Assembly: GCA_965228905.1 (NCBI GenBank)
Contig: CBDDII010000002.1
Coordinates: forward strand, 1 to 64,000
DNA from: CALKXV01 sp965228905
GTDB lineage: Bacteria > Pseudomonadota > Alphaproteobacteria > Rhodobacterales > Rhodobacteraceae
Length of the DNA: 64,000 bases
Direction: 5' to 3'
The translations under genes and the position numbers were made by a program. This document shows positions 15,122 through 23,108 of the stretch, piece after piece. Below the pieces are notes generated by a model, which worked only from the letters and a program-made list of their open reading frames with translations, was not told where the DNA came from and did no database searches. How positions within the stretch are numbered: position 1 is the stretch's first letter; every line of letters starts with the position of its first letter.

Positions 15122-16138
15122 ATGAAAAAATCCGTATTCTTTGGCGCTTTGACCGCCGCCGTGGTCGCTGGAGGCCTGGCGAGTGCTCAGACGCTGGACG
15201 ATGTGAAGGCCCGCGGCAAGATCAACTGCGGCGTCACCGAAGGCACGCTTGGTTTCTCGGCTCGCGATAGCGAAGGCAAGCACCAGGGCTTTGACGTTGA
15301 TTTCTGCCGCGCCCTTGGTGCCGCGATCTTCAACGATACCGAAGCCGTGGAATACATCGAACTGTCGTCCAAGAACCGCTTCACCGCGCTTTCGGCCGGT
15401 CAGGTTGACCTGCTGTATCGCACGACCACCTGGACCTTCTCGCGCGATGTGGACCTGAAAACGTCCTTCGTCGGCATCAACTATTATGACGGTCAGGGCT
15501 TCATGGTTCCGACCTCGCTTGGTGTTTCTTCGGCGAAAGAACTGGACGGAGCGACCGTCTGCATCGAGACCGGCACCACGACCGAGTTGAACCTTGCCGA
15601 CTTCTTCCGCGTGAACGGTATGGGATACACGCCTCTGCCCGTCGGCGGTACGACCGAAGCAAAAGCACTGTTCGAAGAAGGCGCTTGCGACGTTTACACC
15701 ACGGACGCTTCGGCGCTGGCCGGTGTGCGTGCTTCGCTGAAAGATCCGGCAGCCTATCAGATCCTGCCCGAGATCGTTTCGAAAGAGCCGCTTGGCCCGA
15801 CGGTTCGTCACGGCGACAACCAGTGGGAAGACGTTGTGCGCTGGACGCAGAACGCGCTTGTCGCGGCTGAAGAGCTTGGCGTAACCTCGGCCAACGTCAT
15901 GGAACTGGCCGGTGGCACCGACAATCCGGAAATCAACCGGATGCTTGGGTCCGAAGGCTCGCTTGGCGAAATGCTGGGCCTCGATGCCGACTGGGCCGCA
16001 CGCGCAATTGCCGCGACCGGCAACTACGGTGAAATCTTCGAGCGCAACATCGGTGAGAACACGCCGATCGGTCTGGCCCGCGGGCTGAACGCGCTCTGGA
16101 CGCAGGGCGGTCTGCAGTACTCGCCCCCGTTCCGCTAA
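15122..16138 (+). CDS. aapJ: General L-amino-acid ABC transporter, periplasmic binding protein
   Basis: AapJ captures many L-amino acids in the periplasm for the Aap importer. ATG 15122 is chosen because it follows AGGAAGAGGTAAAC and starts a typical signal peptide (cleavage expected after ASA at about residue 22). The mature part is a family-3 solute-binding protein (DDVKARGKINCGVTEG, GFDVDFCRALGAAIF, LSAGQVDLLYRTTTWT). The product is 338 residues. A terminator-like hairpin follows, expected to give excess binding protein over permease. Confidence 0.95.
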   Translation: MKKSVFFGALTAAVVAGGLASAQTLDDVKARGKINCGVTEGTLGFSARDSEGKHQGFDVDFCRALGAAIFNDTEAVEYIELSSKNRFTALSAGQVDLLYRTTTWTFSRDVDLKTSFVGINYYDGQGFMVPTSLGVSSAKELDGATVCIETGTTTELNLADFFRVNGMGYTPLPVGGTTEAKALFEEGACDVYTTDASALAGVRASLKDPAAYQILPEIVSKEPLGPTVRHGDNQWEDVVRWTQNALVAAEELGVTSANVMELAGGTDNPEINRMLGSEGSLGEMLGLDADWAARAIAATGNYGEIFERNIGENTPIGLARGLNALWTQGGLQYSPPFR

Positions 16139-16151
16139 GTCGAAGCAAAGG

Positions 16152-16178
16152 AAAGAGACGCCAAACGGCGTCTCTTTT
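16152..16178 (+). terminator. Attenuating terminator between aapJ and aapQ
   Basis: AAAGAGACGCC and GGCGTCTCTTTT form a stem of about 11 bp with an AAAC-type loop and a T run. It lies 13 bases after the aapJ stop and probably lets only a part of transcription reach aapQMP. Confidence 0.85.
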
Positions 16179-16237
16179 CACTTCGACGACCAAACAAAAA
16201 AGAGTTTGAACGCCGCGTTCCGTAGGGGGGGACCACT

Positions 16238-17494
16238 ATGGCCGACCAGACCATCCAGCCGCCGAAAGAGACGTTCCGCCTTTCGATGCTGCTGTACGAT
16301 CAGCGATATCGTGCGCTGACCATCCAGATCATCGTCTTGATCCTTGTCTTGCTGGGCTTCTTCTGGCTGGCCAACAACGCCAGGATCAACCTTGCGGCTT
16401 TGGGCAAGCCGATCCGGTTCGATTTCCTTGGCGACACGGCGAGTTACGACATCAACCAGCGTCTGATCGAGTATCAGTCGACCGACAGTCACGGCCGGGC
16501 CACATTGGTCGGTCTTCTGAACACCCTTCTTGTGGCCTTCATGGGCTGTGTGACCGCAACGGTCATCGGCGTTGTCGGCGGCGTGCTGCGGCTTTCCAAC
16601 AACTGGCTGGTGTCGCGTCTCATGACGCTCTACGTCGAGATTTTCCGCAACATCCCGGTGTTGTTGTGGATCCTGGTCTGTATGTTCACCTTCACCGCGC
16701 TGGCCCCGCACCCCCGAACGTTCCGGGGCGAGAATGCAGAGTCCTCGCTTTTGTTCTGGGATTCGGTGGCGATCACGAACCGGGGTGTCTATATCCCCGA
16801 GCCGCTGTTCAGCCGCCCCTTGGGTGACATCGACATCGGTATCTTCAAGATCAGCATCGAACTGATACTGCTCTTGGCGCTGATATTCGGCGGCATCATG
16901 TTCGCGCGCTGGAACAACGCTCGCGCCGACAAGGTACAGGCCGATACCGGGTCTCGCCCTTCGACGGGTTGGATGAATGCGGCAGCGATTGTCCTGCCAT
17001 CCTTGGTTGCTCTGGTCGCGCTTGGCTTTTACGTCGGCAAGCCCGCGCTTTCCGGGTTCAACTTTCAGGGCGGCATCAACATGAATGCCTCTCTCATCGG
17101 GTTGTGGCTGGGTCTGTCGCTTTATACCGGCACCTATATCGTCGAGGCGGTGCGTTCCGGCATCCAGGCGGTCAGCAAGGGGCAATCCGAAGCGGCCTTT
17201 GCCCTGGGCATCAAGCCGAACCGGACGATGAGCCTTGTGATCCTGCCCCAAGCCATGCGGGTGATCATTCCGCAGTTGATTTCGCAATACCTGAATCTGA
17301 CCAAGAACTCGTCGCTGGCTATTGCCATCGGTTACATGGACCTTGTGTCGACCCTGGGCGGCGTCACGCTGAACCAGACAGGGCGCGAGATGGAAGCGAT
17401 GCTGATGCTGATGGCGATCTACCTGGCAATCTCGCTGACGATCTCGGGCGTGATGAACTGGTACAACAATCGCGTGAAACTGGTGGAGCGGTAG
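16238..17494 (+). CDS. aapQ: General L-amino-acid ABC transporter, permease AapQ
   Basis: One of two membrane subunits of the Aap importer. The 418-residue protein has about eight membrane helices and the HisM-type permease coupling motif (EAAFALGIKPNRTMSLVILPQAMRVIIPQ split over the EAA loop), plus the long periplasmic region (about residues 165-210) specific to Aap permeases. ATG 16238 follows AGGGGGGGACCACT. aapM begins 1 base after its stop. Confidence 0.93.
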   Translation: MADQTIQPPKETFRLSMLLYDQRYRALTIQIIVLILVLLGFFWLANNARINLAALGKPIRFDFLGDTASYDINQRLIEYQSTDSHGRATLVGLLNTLLVAFMGCVTATVIGVVGGVLRLSNNWLVSRLMTLYVEIFRNIPVLLWILVCMFTFTALAPHPRTFRGENAESSLLFWDSVAITNRGVYIPEPLFSRPLGDIDIGIFKISIELILLLALIFGGIMFARWNNARADKVQADTGSRPSTGWMNAAAIVLPSLVALVALGFYVGKPALSGFNFQGGINMNASLIGLWLGLSLYTGTYIVEAVRSGIQAVSKGQSEAAFALGIKPNRTMSLVILPQAMRVIIPQLISQYLNLTKNSSLAIAIGYMDLVSTLGGVTLNQTGREMEAMLMLMAIYLAISLTISGVMNWYNNRVKLVER

Positions 17495-17495
17495 G

Positions 17496-18812
17496 ATGGC
17501 ACATGATTTCTCATACGTTCGCACCGAAATGCTGGGCGAGAAGGCTCCGCCGGCCTCGAGCGTCGGTATTCAGGGCTGGTTGAAGGCGAACCTGTTTTCA
17601 TCCATCGGAAACACGATCCTGACGATCCTGTGCGTCTACCTGATATTTGTCGTCCTCTCCAACGCGATCCCCTGGATCTTCCTTGGTGTGTGGAATGCGG
17701 ATTCGCTGTCGCACTGTCGCGAGATTTTCGCCGAACGCTATGGCGATGGCACAGAATACGCCTGTTGGGCCGTGATCCGGGACAGGTGGGATCAGCTGAT
17801 CTTCGGGTATTCCTTCGGCAACCTATACGAGGGTCTCTACTGGCGGCCCCTGTTGGGTGTGGCGCTGATTATTCTGTCGCTTTTGCCGATGATGTATCCG
17901 AATCTGCCGCGTTCCATGTACATCATCACCGTCGCGACCCTGTTCATCTATCCCTGGCTGATCTGGGGCGGGTCGATCTGGGGGCCGCTGACCATCGCGA
18001 TCATTCTTGGCGTCGGTGTCCTCAGCTATCAGCAGCTTTCCAAGCACATGCTAAGCTGGATGGCGATGATCGCATCCTTCGTGCTAGTTTGCCTTTTGCT
18101 GTTCTACGGCTTCGGCGGGATCTTCAACACGCTGGACGGTATCGCGCCGATCGAGTTGCAGGAAGTCGCCTCGCGCGAGATTTCGGGGTTTGTCCTGTCG
18201 ATCACACTTGGCATCGTGGCGATCGTCGTGTCGCTGCCGATTGCCATCATCCTGGCGCTTGGGCGTCAGTCGGACATGTTCATCGTCAACAAGTTGTCGA
18301 CCGGGTTTATCGAGATCATCCGGGGTGTACCCCTGATCACGCTGATCTTCGTGGCCGTGATCCTGTTGAAGTACTTCCTGCCAAGCTCGGTCGATCTTGA
18401 CCCGGTTCTGGCGGTCATGGTGCTGATCACGCTGTTTACCGCGGCCTATATCGCCGAGGTGATCAGGGGCGGTCTGGCGGCCTTGCCCAAGGGGCAGTAC
18501 GAGGCGGCAGACGCGCTTGGCCTGAACTATTGGCAGGCGCAGCGGTTGATCATCCTGCCGCAGGCGCTGAAAATCTCGATCCCCGGGATCGTGTCGAACT
18601 TCATCTCGGTATTCAAGGACACGACACTGGTGTCCATCGTCGCGATGAACGACCCCCTGGGGATTGGCGACAGCATTCGCGCGGATTCAAACTGGAACGG
18701 AATTGTCTGGGAGCTTTACGGGTTTATCGCCGTTGTCTTCTGGCTCTTCTGTTTCTCGATGTCCCGCTATTCCATGTACCTTGAGCGCAAGCTCAACACT
18801 GGTCACCGATAA
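17496..18812 (+). CDS. aapM: General L-amino-acid ABC transporter, permease AapM
   Basis: Second membrane subunit, 438 residues with about eight to nine hydrophobic segments. The EAA-type loop EAADALGLNYWQAQRLIILPQALKI near residue 335 binds the AapP ATPase. Residues 60-110 form an extramembrane insertion with two cysteines (SHCREIF and YACWAV), as seen in other AapM proteins. It is separated from aapQ by a single base and from aapP by 13 bases. Confidence 0.93.
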   Translation: MAHDFSYVRTEMLGEKAPPASSVGIQGWLKANLFSSIGNTILTILCVYLIFVVLSNAIPWIFLGVWNADSLSHCREIFAERYGDGTEYACWAVIRDRWDQLIFGYSFGNLYEGLYWRPLLGVALIILSLLPMMYPNLPRSMYIITVATLFIYPWLIWGGSIWGPLTIAIILGVGVLSYQQLSKHMLSWMAMIASFVLVCLLLFYGFGGIFNTLDGIAPIELQEVASREISGFVLSITLGIVAIVVSLPIAIILALGRQSDMFIVNKLSTGFIEIIRGVPLITLIFVAVILLKYFLPSSVDLDPVLAVMVLITLFTAAYIAEVIRGGLAALPKGQYEAADALGLNYWQAQRLIILPQALKISIPGIVSNFISVFKDTTLVSIVAMNDPLGIGDSIRADSNWNGIVWELYGFIAVVFWLFCFSMSRYSMYLERKLNTGHR

Positions 18813-18825
18813 AGGAGCCCGACCA

Positions 18826-19629
18826 ATGGCTGAAAGCTCACACGAAACCACGGTTGACCGCGAGATCGACCGGAGCCACATGCAGGTCTCGGACAAGGTT
18901 GCGATCCAGATCAACGATATGAACAAGTGGTACGGCACGTTCCACGTGCTGCGCGACATCAACCTGACCGTCTATGAGGGCGAGCGGATCGTGATCTGCG
19001 GCCCTTCGGGTTCGGGGAAGTCGACCCTGATCCGTTGCATGAACCGGCTGGAGGAACACCAGGCGGGCGACATCATCGTGGACGGGACCGAACTGTCATC
19101 GGACCTGAAGAACATCGACAAGATCCGGTCTGAGGTTGGCATGTGCTTCCAGCACTTCAACCTGTTCCCGCATCTGACGATTCTTGAGAACTGTACGCTG
19201 GCCCCGATCTGGGTTCGGAAGGTCCCCAAGAAGGAAGCCGAAGAAACGGCGATGCATTTCCTTGAGAAGGTGAAAATCCCCGATCAGGCGATGAAATATC
19301 CCGGTCAGCTTTCCGGTGGTCAGCAACAGCGTGTGGCGATTGCGCGTTCGCTTTGTATGCGCCCCCGGATCATGCTGTTCGACGAGCCGACCTCGGCGCT
19401 TGACCCCGAGATGATCAAGGAAGTGCTGGACACGATGATCGAGCTTGCCGAGGAAGGCATGACGATGCTTTGCGTCACCCACGAGATGGGCTTTGCCCGT
19501 CAGGTGGCAAACCGGGTGATCTTTATGGATGCCGGGCAGATCGTGGAACAGAACGAACCCGAAGCCTTCTTCAACAACCCGCAGTCGGAACGGACGCAAT
19601 TGTTCCTGAGCCAGATCCTCGGTCACTAG
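18826..19629 (+). CDS. aapP: General L-amino-acid ABC transporter, ATP-binding protein
   Basis: AapP powers uptake. ATG 18826 (AAAGGAGCCCGACCA upstream) gives 267 residues; the longer open frame overlaps aapM and is not conserved. Motifs: Walker A GPSGSGKST at 59-67, Q-loop FQHFNLFPH, signature LSGGQQQRVAIARSL, Walker B IMLFDEPTSALDPE, and the switch His in CVTHEMGFA. The first 25 residues form a short hydrophilic extension. It closes the aapJQMP operon. Confidence 0.95.
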   Translation: MAESSHETTVDREIDRSHMQVSDKVAIQINDMNKWYGTFHVLRDINLTVYEGERIVICGPSGSGKSTLIRCMNRLEEHQAGDIIVDGTELSSDLKNIDKIRSEVGMCFQHFNLFPHLTILENCTLAPIWVRKVPKKEAEETAMHFLEKVKIPDQAMKYPGQLSGGQQQRVAIARSLCMRPRIMLFDEPTSALDPEMIKEVLDTMIELAEEGMTMLCVTHEMGFARQVANRVIFMDAGQIVEQNEPEAFFNNPQSERTQLFLSQILGH

Positions 19630-19649
19630 GGTTTGTCAGGCGGGTAAGG

Positions 19650-20156
19650 TCAGTCGGCCAAGTCCTTCGGGACGGCAAAGTCGATGACCTTGCCAGTGCC
19701 CCAACCGATGTCCGACCAGGTGTCGGCCTCGAACTCGATCACCGTCGTTGCGGCCGTGGGATAGCGGCGGAAATCGGGGTGTTTCGGGTGGCTTGAAAGA
19801 ATCCGCTCAGCAAACTCGGAAATGCCGGGGTTGTGGCAGATAATCATGACCGAAGGTGCGGTCTGGCTTTTCAGGATGCCTTGAATGATGTCAGATCCGG
19901 CGTGGTACAGCGCCGGGCTGCTTTCCATTGTCGCGGTTTCGGGCATGAGCGATGCCATGCGTTCCCAGGTTTCCACCGTGCGCCGCGCGCTTGAGACGAC
20001 CACCTTGTCCGGCAGGTGGCCCTGTTCGACCAGCCATGTCGCCATCGTCTTGCAGGCCTTGCGCCCACGTCCGTTGAGCGTCCGATCAAAATCATCCGCC
20101 ATGGGATCGTCCCAGGCGGATTTGGCATGGCGCATCAGGATGAGGGTAAGTGGCAC
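19650..20156 (-). CDS. SixA-like phosphohistidine phosphatase
   Basis: Histidine-phosphatase superfamily protein of 168 residues. GTG at 20156 is chosen: it gives the family N-terminus LTLILMRHAKSAWDD with catalytic His10, and it overlaps the upstream gene's TAG stop by one base (TAGTG), implying coupling. The second active-site His is in VMIICHNPGI. SixA enzymes remove phosphate from histidine phosphotransfer domains or related phosphohistidines; the substrate here is unknown. Convergent with aapP. Confidence 0.8.
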   Translation of the reverse strand: MPLTLILMRHAKSAWDDPMADDFDRTLNGRGRKACKTMATWLVEQGHLPDKVVVSSARRTVETWERMASLMPETATMESSPALYHAGSDIIQGILKSQTAPSVMIICHNPGISEFAERILSSHPKHPDFRRYPTAATTVIEFEADTWSDIGWGTGKVIDFAVPKDLAD

Positions 20157-20794
20157 TAATGAAAGGCTTTCATGTGGAACGCGGACTGTTCTTCCATTCT
20201 GGGATAGTTTGACGCCAAAGGGCAAGAGCGACGAACGGCGCAACCCTTCGTCATGCAATCCGTTCCGGGGTCCGTGTCGAGAAATTCGTGACAGGCGGGC
20301 AGGTCATAGCCGTCTTTCGTCAAGGCGCGGGGCGGGCAGGCGGTCAGGCAGGGTTTGGTCTCGCAGGTGTCGCAGGGGGTGGTGGCGCTTCGCGGCAGGG
20401 GAAGCCGCATGGGAAAGAACAGCGCCCCCCGGAAGGAGACGAACAGCCCCGCTTCGGCGTGGACCAGAAGGTGCGCGGGGGACACGAAGGCCTGGCCGCT
20501 GCGCAATGCCCAGCCGATGAAAGGTCGGGGCGGCTCGCCGAAGGGAAAAAGCGGCTCTGACCCGAGTTTTCGGGCAAGGGAGGTGATGACGCGCCGCGAC
20601 CAGCGGTCCATCGGATCGGGCTTGCCGTCAAGAAACTCGGGTTCGGTGGAGACATGAGGCCAGAACCCCGGCTCCTTCGGGCCGAGCAAGGCGACCGTAC
20701 CATCGCCAAGCATGTCGGAAGGCTCGCTGTGAAGTGCCCCGAAGACGGTAAGGTGATGCGGCTCTGCAAGCTTTGACAGTGCGGCAAGCGGCAT
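20156..20794 (-). CDS. Short ferredoxin-like protein with two 4Fe-4S motifs (QueG-related C-terminal type)
   Basis: The 212-residue protein has a C-terminal di-cluster ferredoxin arrangement: CDTCETKPCLTACP and, further on, C...CMTKGCAVRRSCP. The pattern and the preceding FVSFRGALFFP segment resemble the ferredoxin part of epoxyqueuosine reductase (QueG), but the cobalamin-binding N-terminal half and HEAT repeats are missing, so it should not be called QueG. It starts 4 bases after argB and runs into the SixA-like gene. Probably an electron-transfer protein; partner unknown. Confidence 0.7.
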   Translation of the reverse strand: MPLAALSKLAEPHHLTVFGALHSEPSDMLGDGTVALLGPKEPGFWPHVSTEPEFLDGKPDPMDRWSRRVITSLARKLGSEPLFPFGEPPRPFIGWALRSGQAFVSPAHLLVHAEAGLFVSFRGALFFPMRLPLPRSATTPCDTCETKPCLTACPPRALTKDGYDLPACHEFLDTDPGTDCMTKGCAVRRSCPLASNYPRMEEQSAFHMKAFH

Positions 20795-20798
20795 CGGG

Positions 20799-21650
20799 CT
20801 AGCGGTGCGGCCGGATCAGGCTGCCCGCGCCGTGGTCGGTGAAAAGCTCCAACAGGCAGGCGTTCGGTGCGCGGCCATCCAGAATGACAACGGCGCGGAC
20901 CCCGCCTTCGATGGCGTTGAGCGCGGTTTCCGTCTTGGGGATCATGCCGCCGGCGATGGTCCCGTCTTTCGTCAATTCGCGGATTTGATCGGGCGTCATT
21001 TCCGTCAAGACCTCGCCCGCCGCGTTCTTCACGCCCGACACATCCGTCAACAACAACAGGCGATCCGCATTGAGGCTGGCAGCGATGGCACCTGCCGCGG
21101 TGTCGCCGTTGACGTTCAGCGTCGCACCGTCGCGGCCAATGCCCAGAGGTGCGATCACGGGGATCACCTCGGCCTCCATCAGGGTGGTCAAAAGGCTTGG
21201 GTCCATTTCCACGGGATCCCCGACAAAGCCAAGCTCGGGGGCGGCGCGGTCGCAGATCATCAGGTTGGCGTCCTTGCCGGAAAGCCCCGCAGCGCGTCCG
21301 CCCTCGGCGTTGATGGCCTGGACGATCCGCTTGTTCACCAGCCCGGACAGGACCATCTCGACGACTTCGACGGTGGCCTGATCGGTGACACGCTTGCCGC
21401 GCACGAATTCGCTTTCGATGTTCAGCTTGCCCAGCATCTCGTTGATCATCGGGCCGCCGCCGTGCACCACCACGGGGTTCACGCCGACCTGACGCATCAG
21501 AACGATATCGCGGGCAAAGCTGGCCATGGCTTCGGCGTCGCCCATGGCATTGCCGCCGAATTTGATGACGACCGTCGCGCCGTCATAACGTTGCAGGTAA
21601 GGCAGCGCCTCGTTCAATGTACGGGCCGAGGCGATCCAGTCGCGGTTCAT
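20799..21650 (-). CDS. argB: Acetylglutamate kinase
   Basis: ArgB phosphorylates N-acetylglutamate, the second step of arginine synthesis. ATG 21650 (MNRDWIASARTLNEALPYLQ) gives 283 residues; a GTG at 21665 is possible. Motifs: VVIKFGGNAMGD (ATP site), VVHGGGPMI (acetylglutamate binding), and NVNGDTAAGAIAASLNADRLLLLTDVSGV. The N-terminal helix before the first strand is the type found in arginine-inhibited hexameric enzymes. Part of the yidC-MOSC-engB-argB run. Confidence 0.95.
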   Translation of the reverse strand: MNRDWIASARTLNEALPYLQRYDGATVVIKFGGNAMGDAEAMASFARDIVLMRQVGVNPVVVHGGGPMINEMLGKLNIESEFVRGKRVTDQATVEVVEMVLSGLVNKRIVQAINAEGGRAAGLSGKDANLMICDRAAPELGFVGDPVEMDPSLLTTLMEAEVIPVIAPLGIGRDGATLNVNGDTAAGAIAASLNADRLLLLTDVSGVKNAAGEVLTEMTPDQIRELTKDGTIAGGMIPKTETALNAIEGGVRAVVILDGRAPNACLLELFTDHGAGSLIRPHR

Positions 21651-21711
21651 GTCTCTTGGTCTCACGGAAATTCCCTCTCTCGCCCTTGGTTAGACGGTTC
21701 TGGGAACTGGC

Positions 21712-22362
21712 TCAAGCCAAGGCCGCGATGATCGCGCGAAGCGTGTCGATCCCGTCGCCGGTTTCCGAAGACGTGACGACGATCTCGGGAAAGGCGGCGG
21801 GGTGCTTGGACAATTCCTTGCGGACCTGTTCCATCACCTTTTCGCGCTCTGCAGCCTTGACCTTGTCGGCCTTGGTCAGGACCACCTGGAAGGTCACGGC
21901 GGATGTGTCCAAAAGCCTGAGGATTTCGTCATCCACCGCCTTGATCCCGTGCCGCGCGTCGATCAGGACGAAGGCGCGGCGCAGGGTGACGCGGCCCGCA
22001 AGATAGGCTTTCAAAAGGCGTTGCCATTTCTCGACCGTCTTGACCGGGGCCTTTGCGAAACCATAGCCCGGAAGATCGACCAGATAGTGGCTTTCGGTCA
22101 GGGTGAAAAAGTTGATTTCCTGCGTGCGCCCCGGCGTGTTCGAGGCACGGGCAAGGGCGCGGCGACCGGTCAGGGCATTGATCAGCGTGGATTTTCCGAC
22201 GTTGGAGCGGCCTGCGAAACAGACTTCCATGCGGTCGGCAGGGGGCATCCCTTCCATCGCGACCACGCCTTTCAGAAAATCCGCACCTTGCGCGAACAGC
22301 TTGCGCCCGGTTTCGATCTCGGAGGGTTCGGGGGCGGCGACGGGAAAGGGCAGGCTTGTCAT
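21712..22362 (-). CDS. engB: Ribosome biogenesis GTP-binding protein EngB/YsxC
   Basis: EngB is a small essential GTPase for large-subunit assembly. The 216-residue protein has G1 GRSNVGKST at residues 51-59, G3 DLPGYGFA and G4 LTKADK, and the TPGRTQEINFF block diagnostic of the family. Its ATG overlaps the stop of the upstream MOSC gene by 4 bases (ATGA). Confidence 0.95.
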   Translation of the reverse strand: MTSLPFPVAAPEPSEIETGRKLFAQGADFLKGVVAMEGMPPADRMEVCFAGRSNVGKSTLINALTGRRALARASNTPGRTQEINFFTLTESHYLVDLPGYGFAKAPVKTVEKWQRLLKAYLAGRVTLRRAFVLIDARHGIKAVDDEILRLLDTSAVTFQVVLTKADKVKAAEREKVMEQVRKELSKHPAAFPEIVVTSSETGDGIDTLRAIIAALA

Positions 22363-23108
22363 GCAGGCACCTCGGCACTGTTGCCAAGGGTCAGCGTTCC
22401 GCCGGAAATGACCTCGGCATAAAGGCCGAATTCCTGGTGGCCCAGATCGCGCAGTGCGCCAAGCGTGTCGGCATCACGGCGACCGGTGTCGGGGTTGGCC
22501 ATGGTGGCCTTGCAGCGGGTGATTTCCTGGTGGACGCGGAACGTCACATCGCCGATGCGGATATCCTTGCCCACCCATTCCTTTTCCTGCCAGGGGGCGA
22601 GACCGTCCAGCCAGAGGTTGCCGCGCCAGCGATGAGGCGACAGTTCCTGTCCGATGCGCTGCGACAGGGCCCGGTTCGAGGCTCGCGAGCAGATCGAAAG
22701 CCAGGCACCGGGTACGTCGGTCAACGCGCCGTCAGCCGCACGGTAAATACCTGTTGGGGCGGGATAATCTGCGGGCCAGATACGTGAAAGCCAATCCAGA
22801 AGGCGCGGCGTTTCACCGGGATCGTCAGGGGAAAAGGCAAGATCGCCCGCTTCGGGGTGGCTGAGCGTGAGGGTCTTTTCCTTGGCGTTCCAGACAGATG
22901 TCACTGCCATCAGGCGCGGTTCGGTCACCCCGCGAAGAAAGTTCACCTTTTTAGCCCAGTCGCCGGTCAGTTTGGCGCGATCATGGGCCACGGCCCAGAC
23001 CCTGTCCATCGGCATCCATGCACCCTTGGCCAGTTCGATTGCCTCAAGGTCTTCCCGCCCAATGGATTTGAGCGGATGACGAACAATCCGGGCGAGCGTG
23101 ACGCTCAT
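22359..23108 (-). CDS. MOSC-domain protein (molybdenum cofactor sulfurase C-terminal-like)
   Basis: The 249-residue product has an N-terminal MOSC-N beta-barrel (TLARIVRHPLKSIGREDLE...) and a C-terminal MOSC domain ending in ITRCKATMANPDTGRRDADTL...GHQEFGLYAEV, with the conserved cysteine in TRCKAT. MOSC proteins handle sulfur or reduce N-hydroxylated substrates with molybdenum cofactor (YcbX/mARC type). It is overlapped at both ends: its ATG covers the yidC stop and its stop covers the engB start, so co-translation is likely. Confidence 0.88.
   Translation of the reverse strand: MSVTLARIVRHPLKSIGREDLEAIELAKGAWMPMDRVWAVAHDRAKLTGDWAKKVNFLRGVTEPRLMAVTSVWNAKEKTLTLSHPEAGDLAFSPDDPGETPRLLDWLSRIWPADYPAPTGIYRAADGALTDVPGAWLSICSRASNRALSQRIGQELSPHRWRGNLWLDGLAPWQEKEWVGKDIRIGDVTFRVHQEITRCKATMANPDTGRRDADTLGALRDLGHQEFGLYAEVISGGTLTLGNSAEVPA

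Noticed and set aside
20156..20794. Epoxyqueuosine reductase (QueG)
   Set aside because: Only the ferredoxin motifs fit; the protein is too short and lacks the cobalamin-binding and HEAT-repeat regions.
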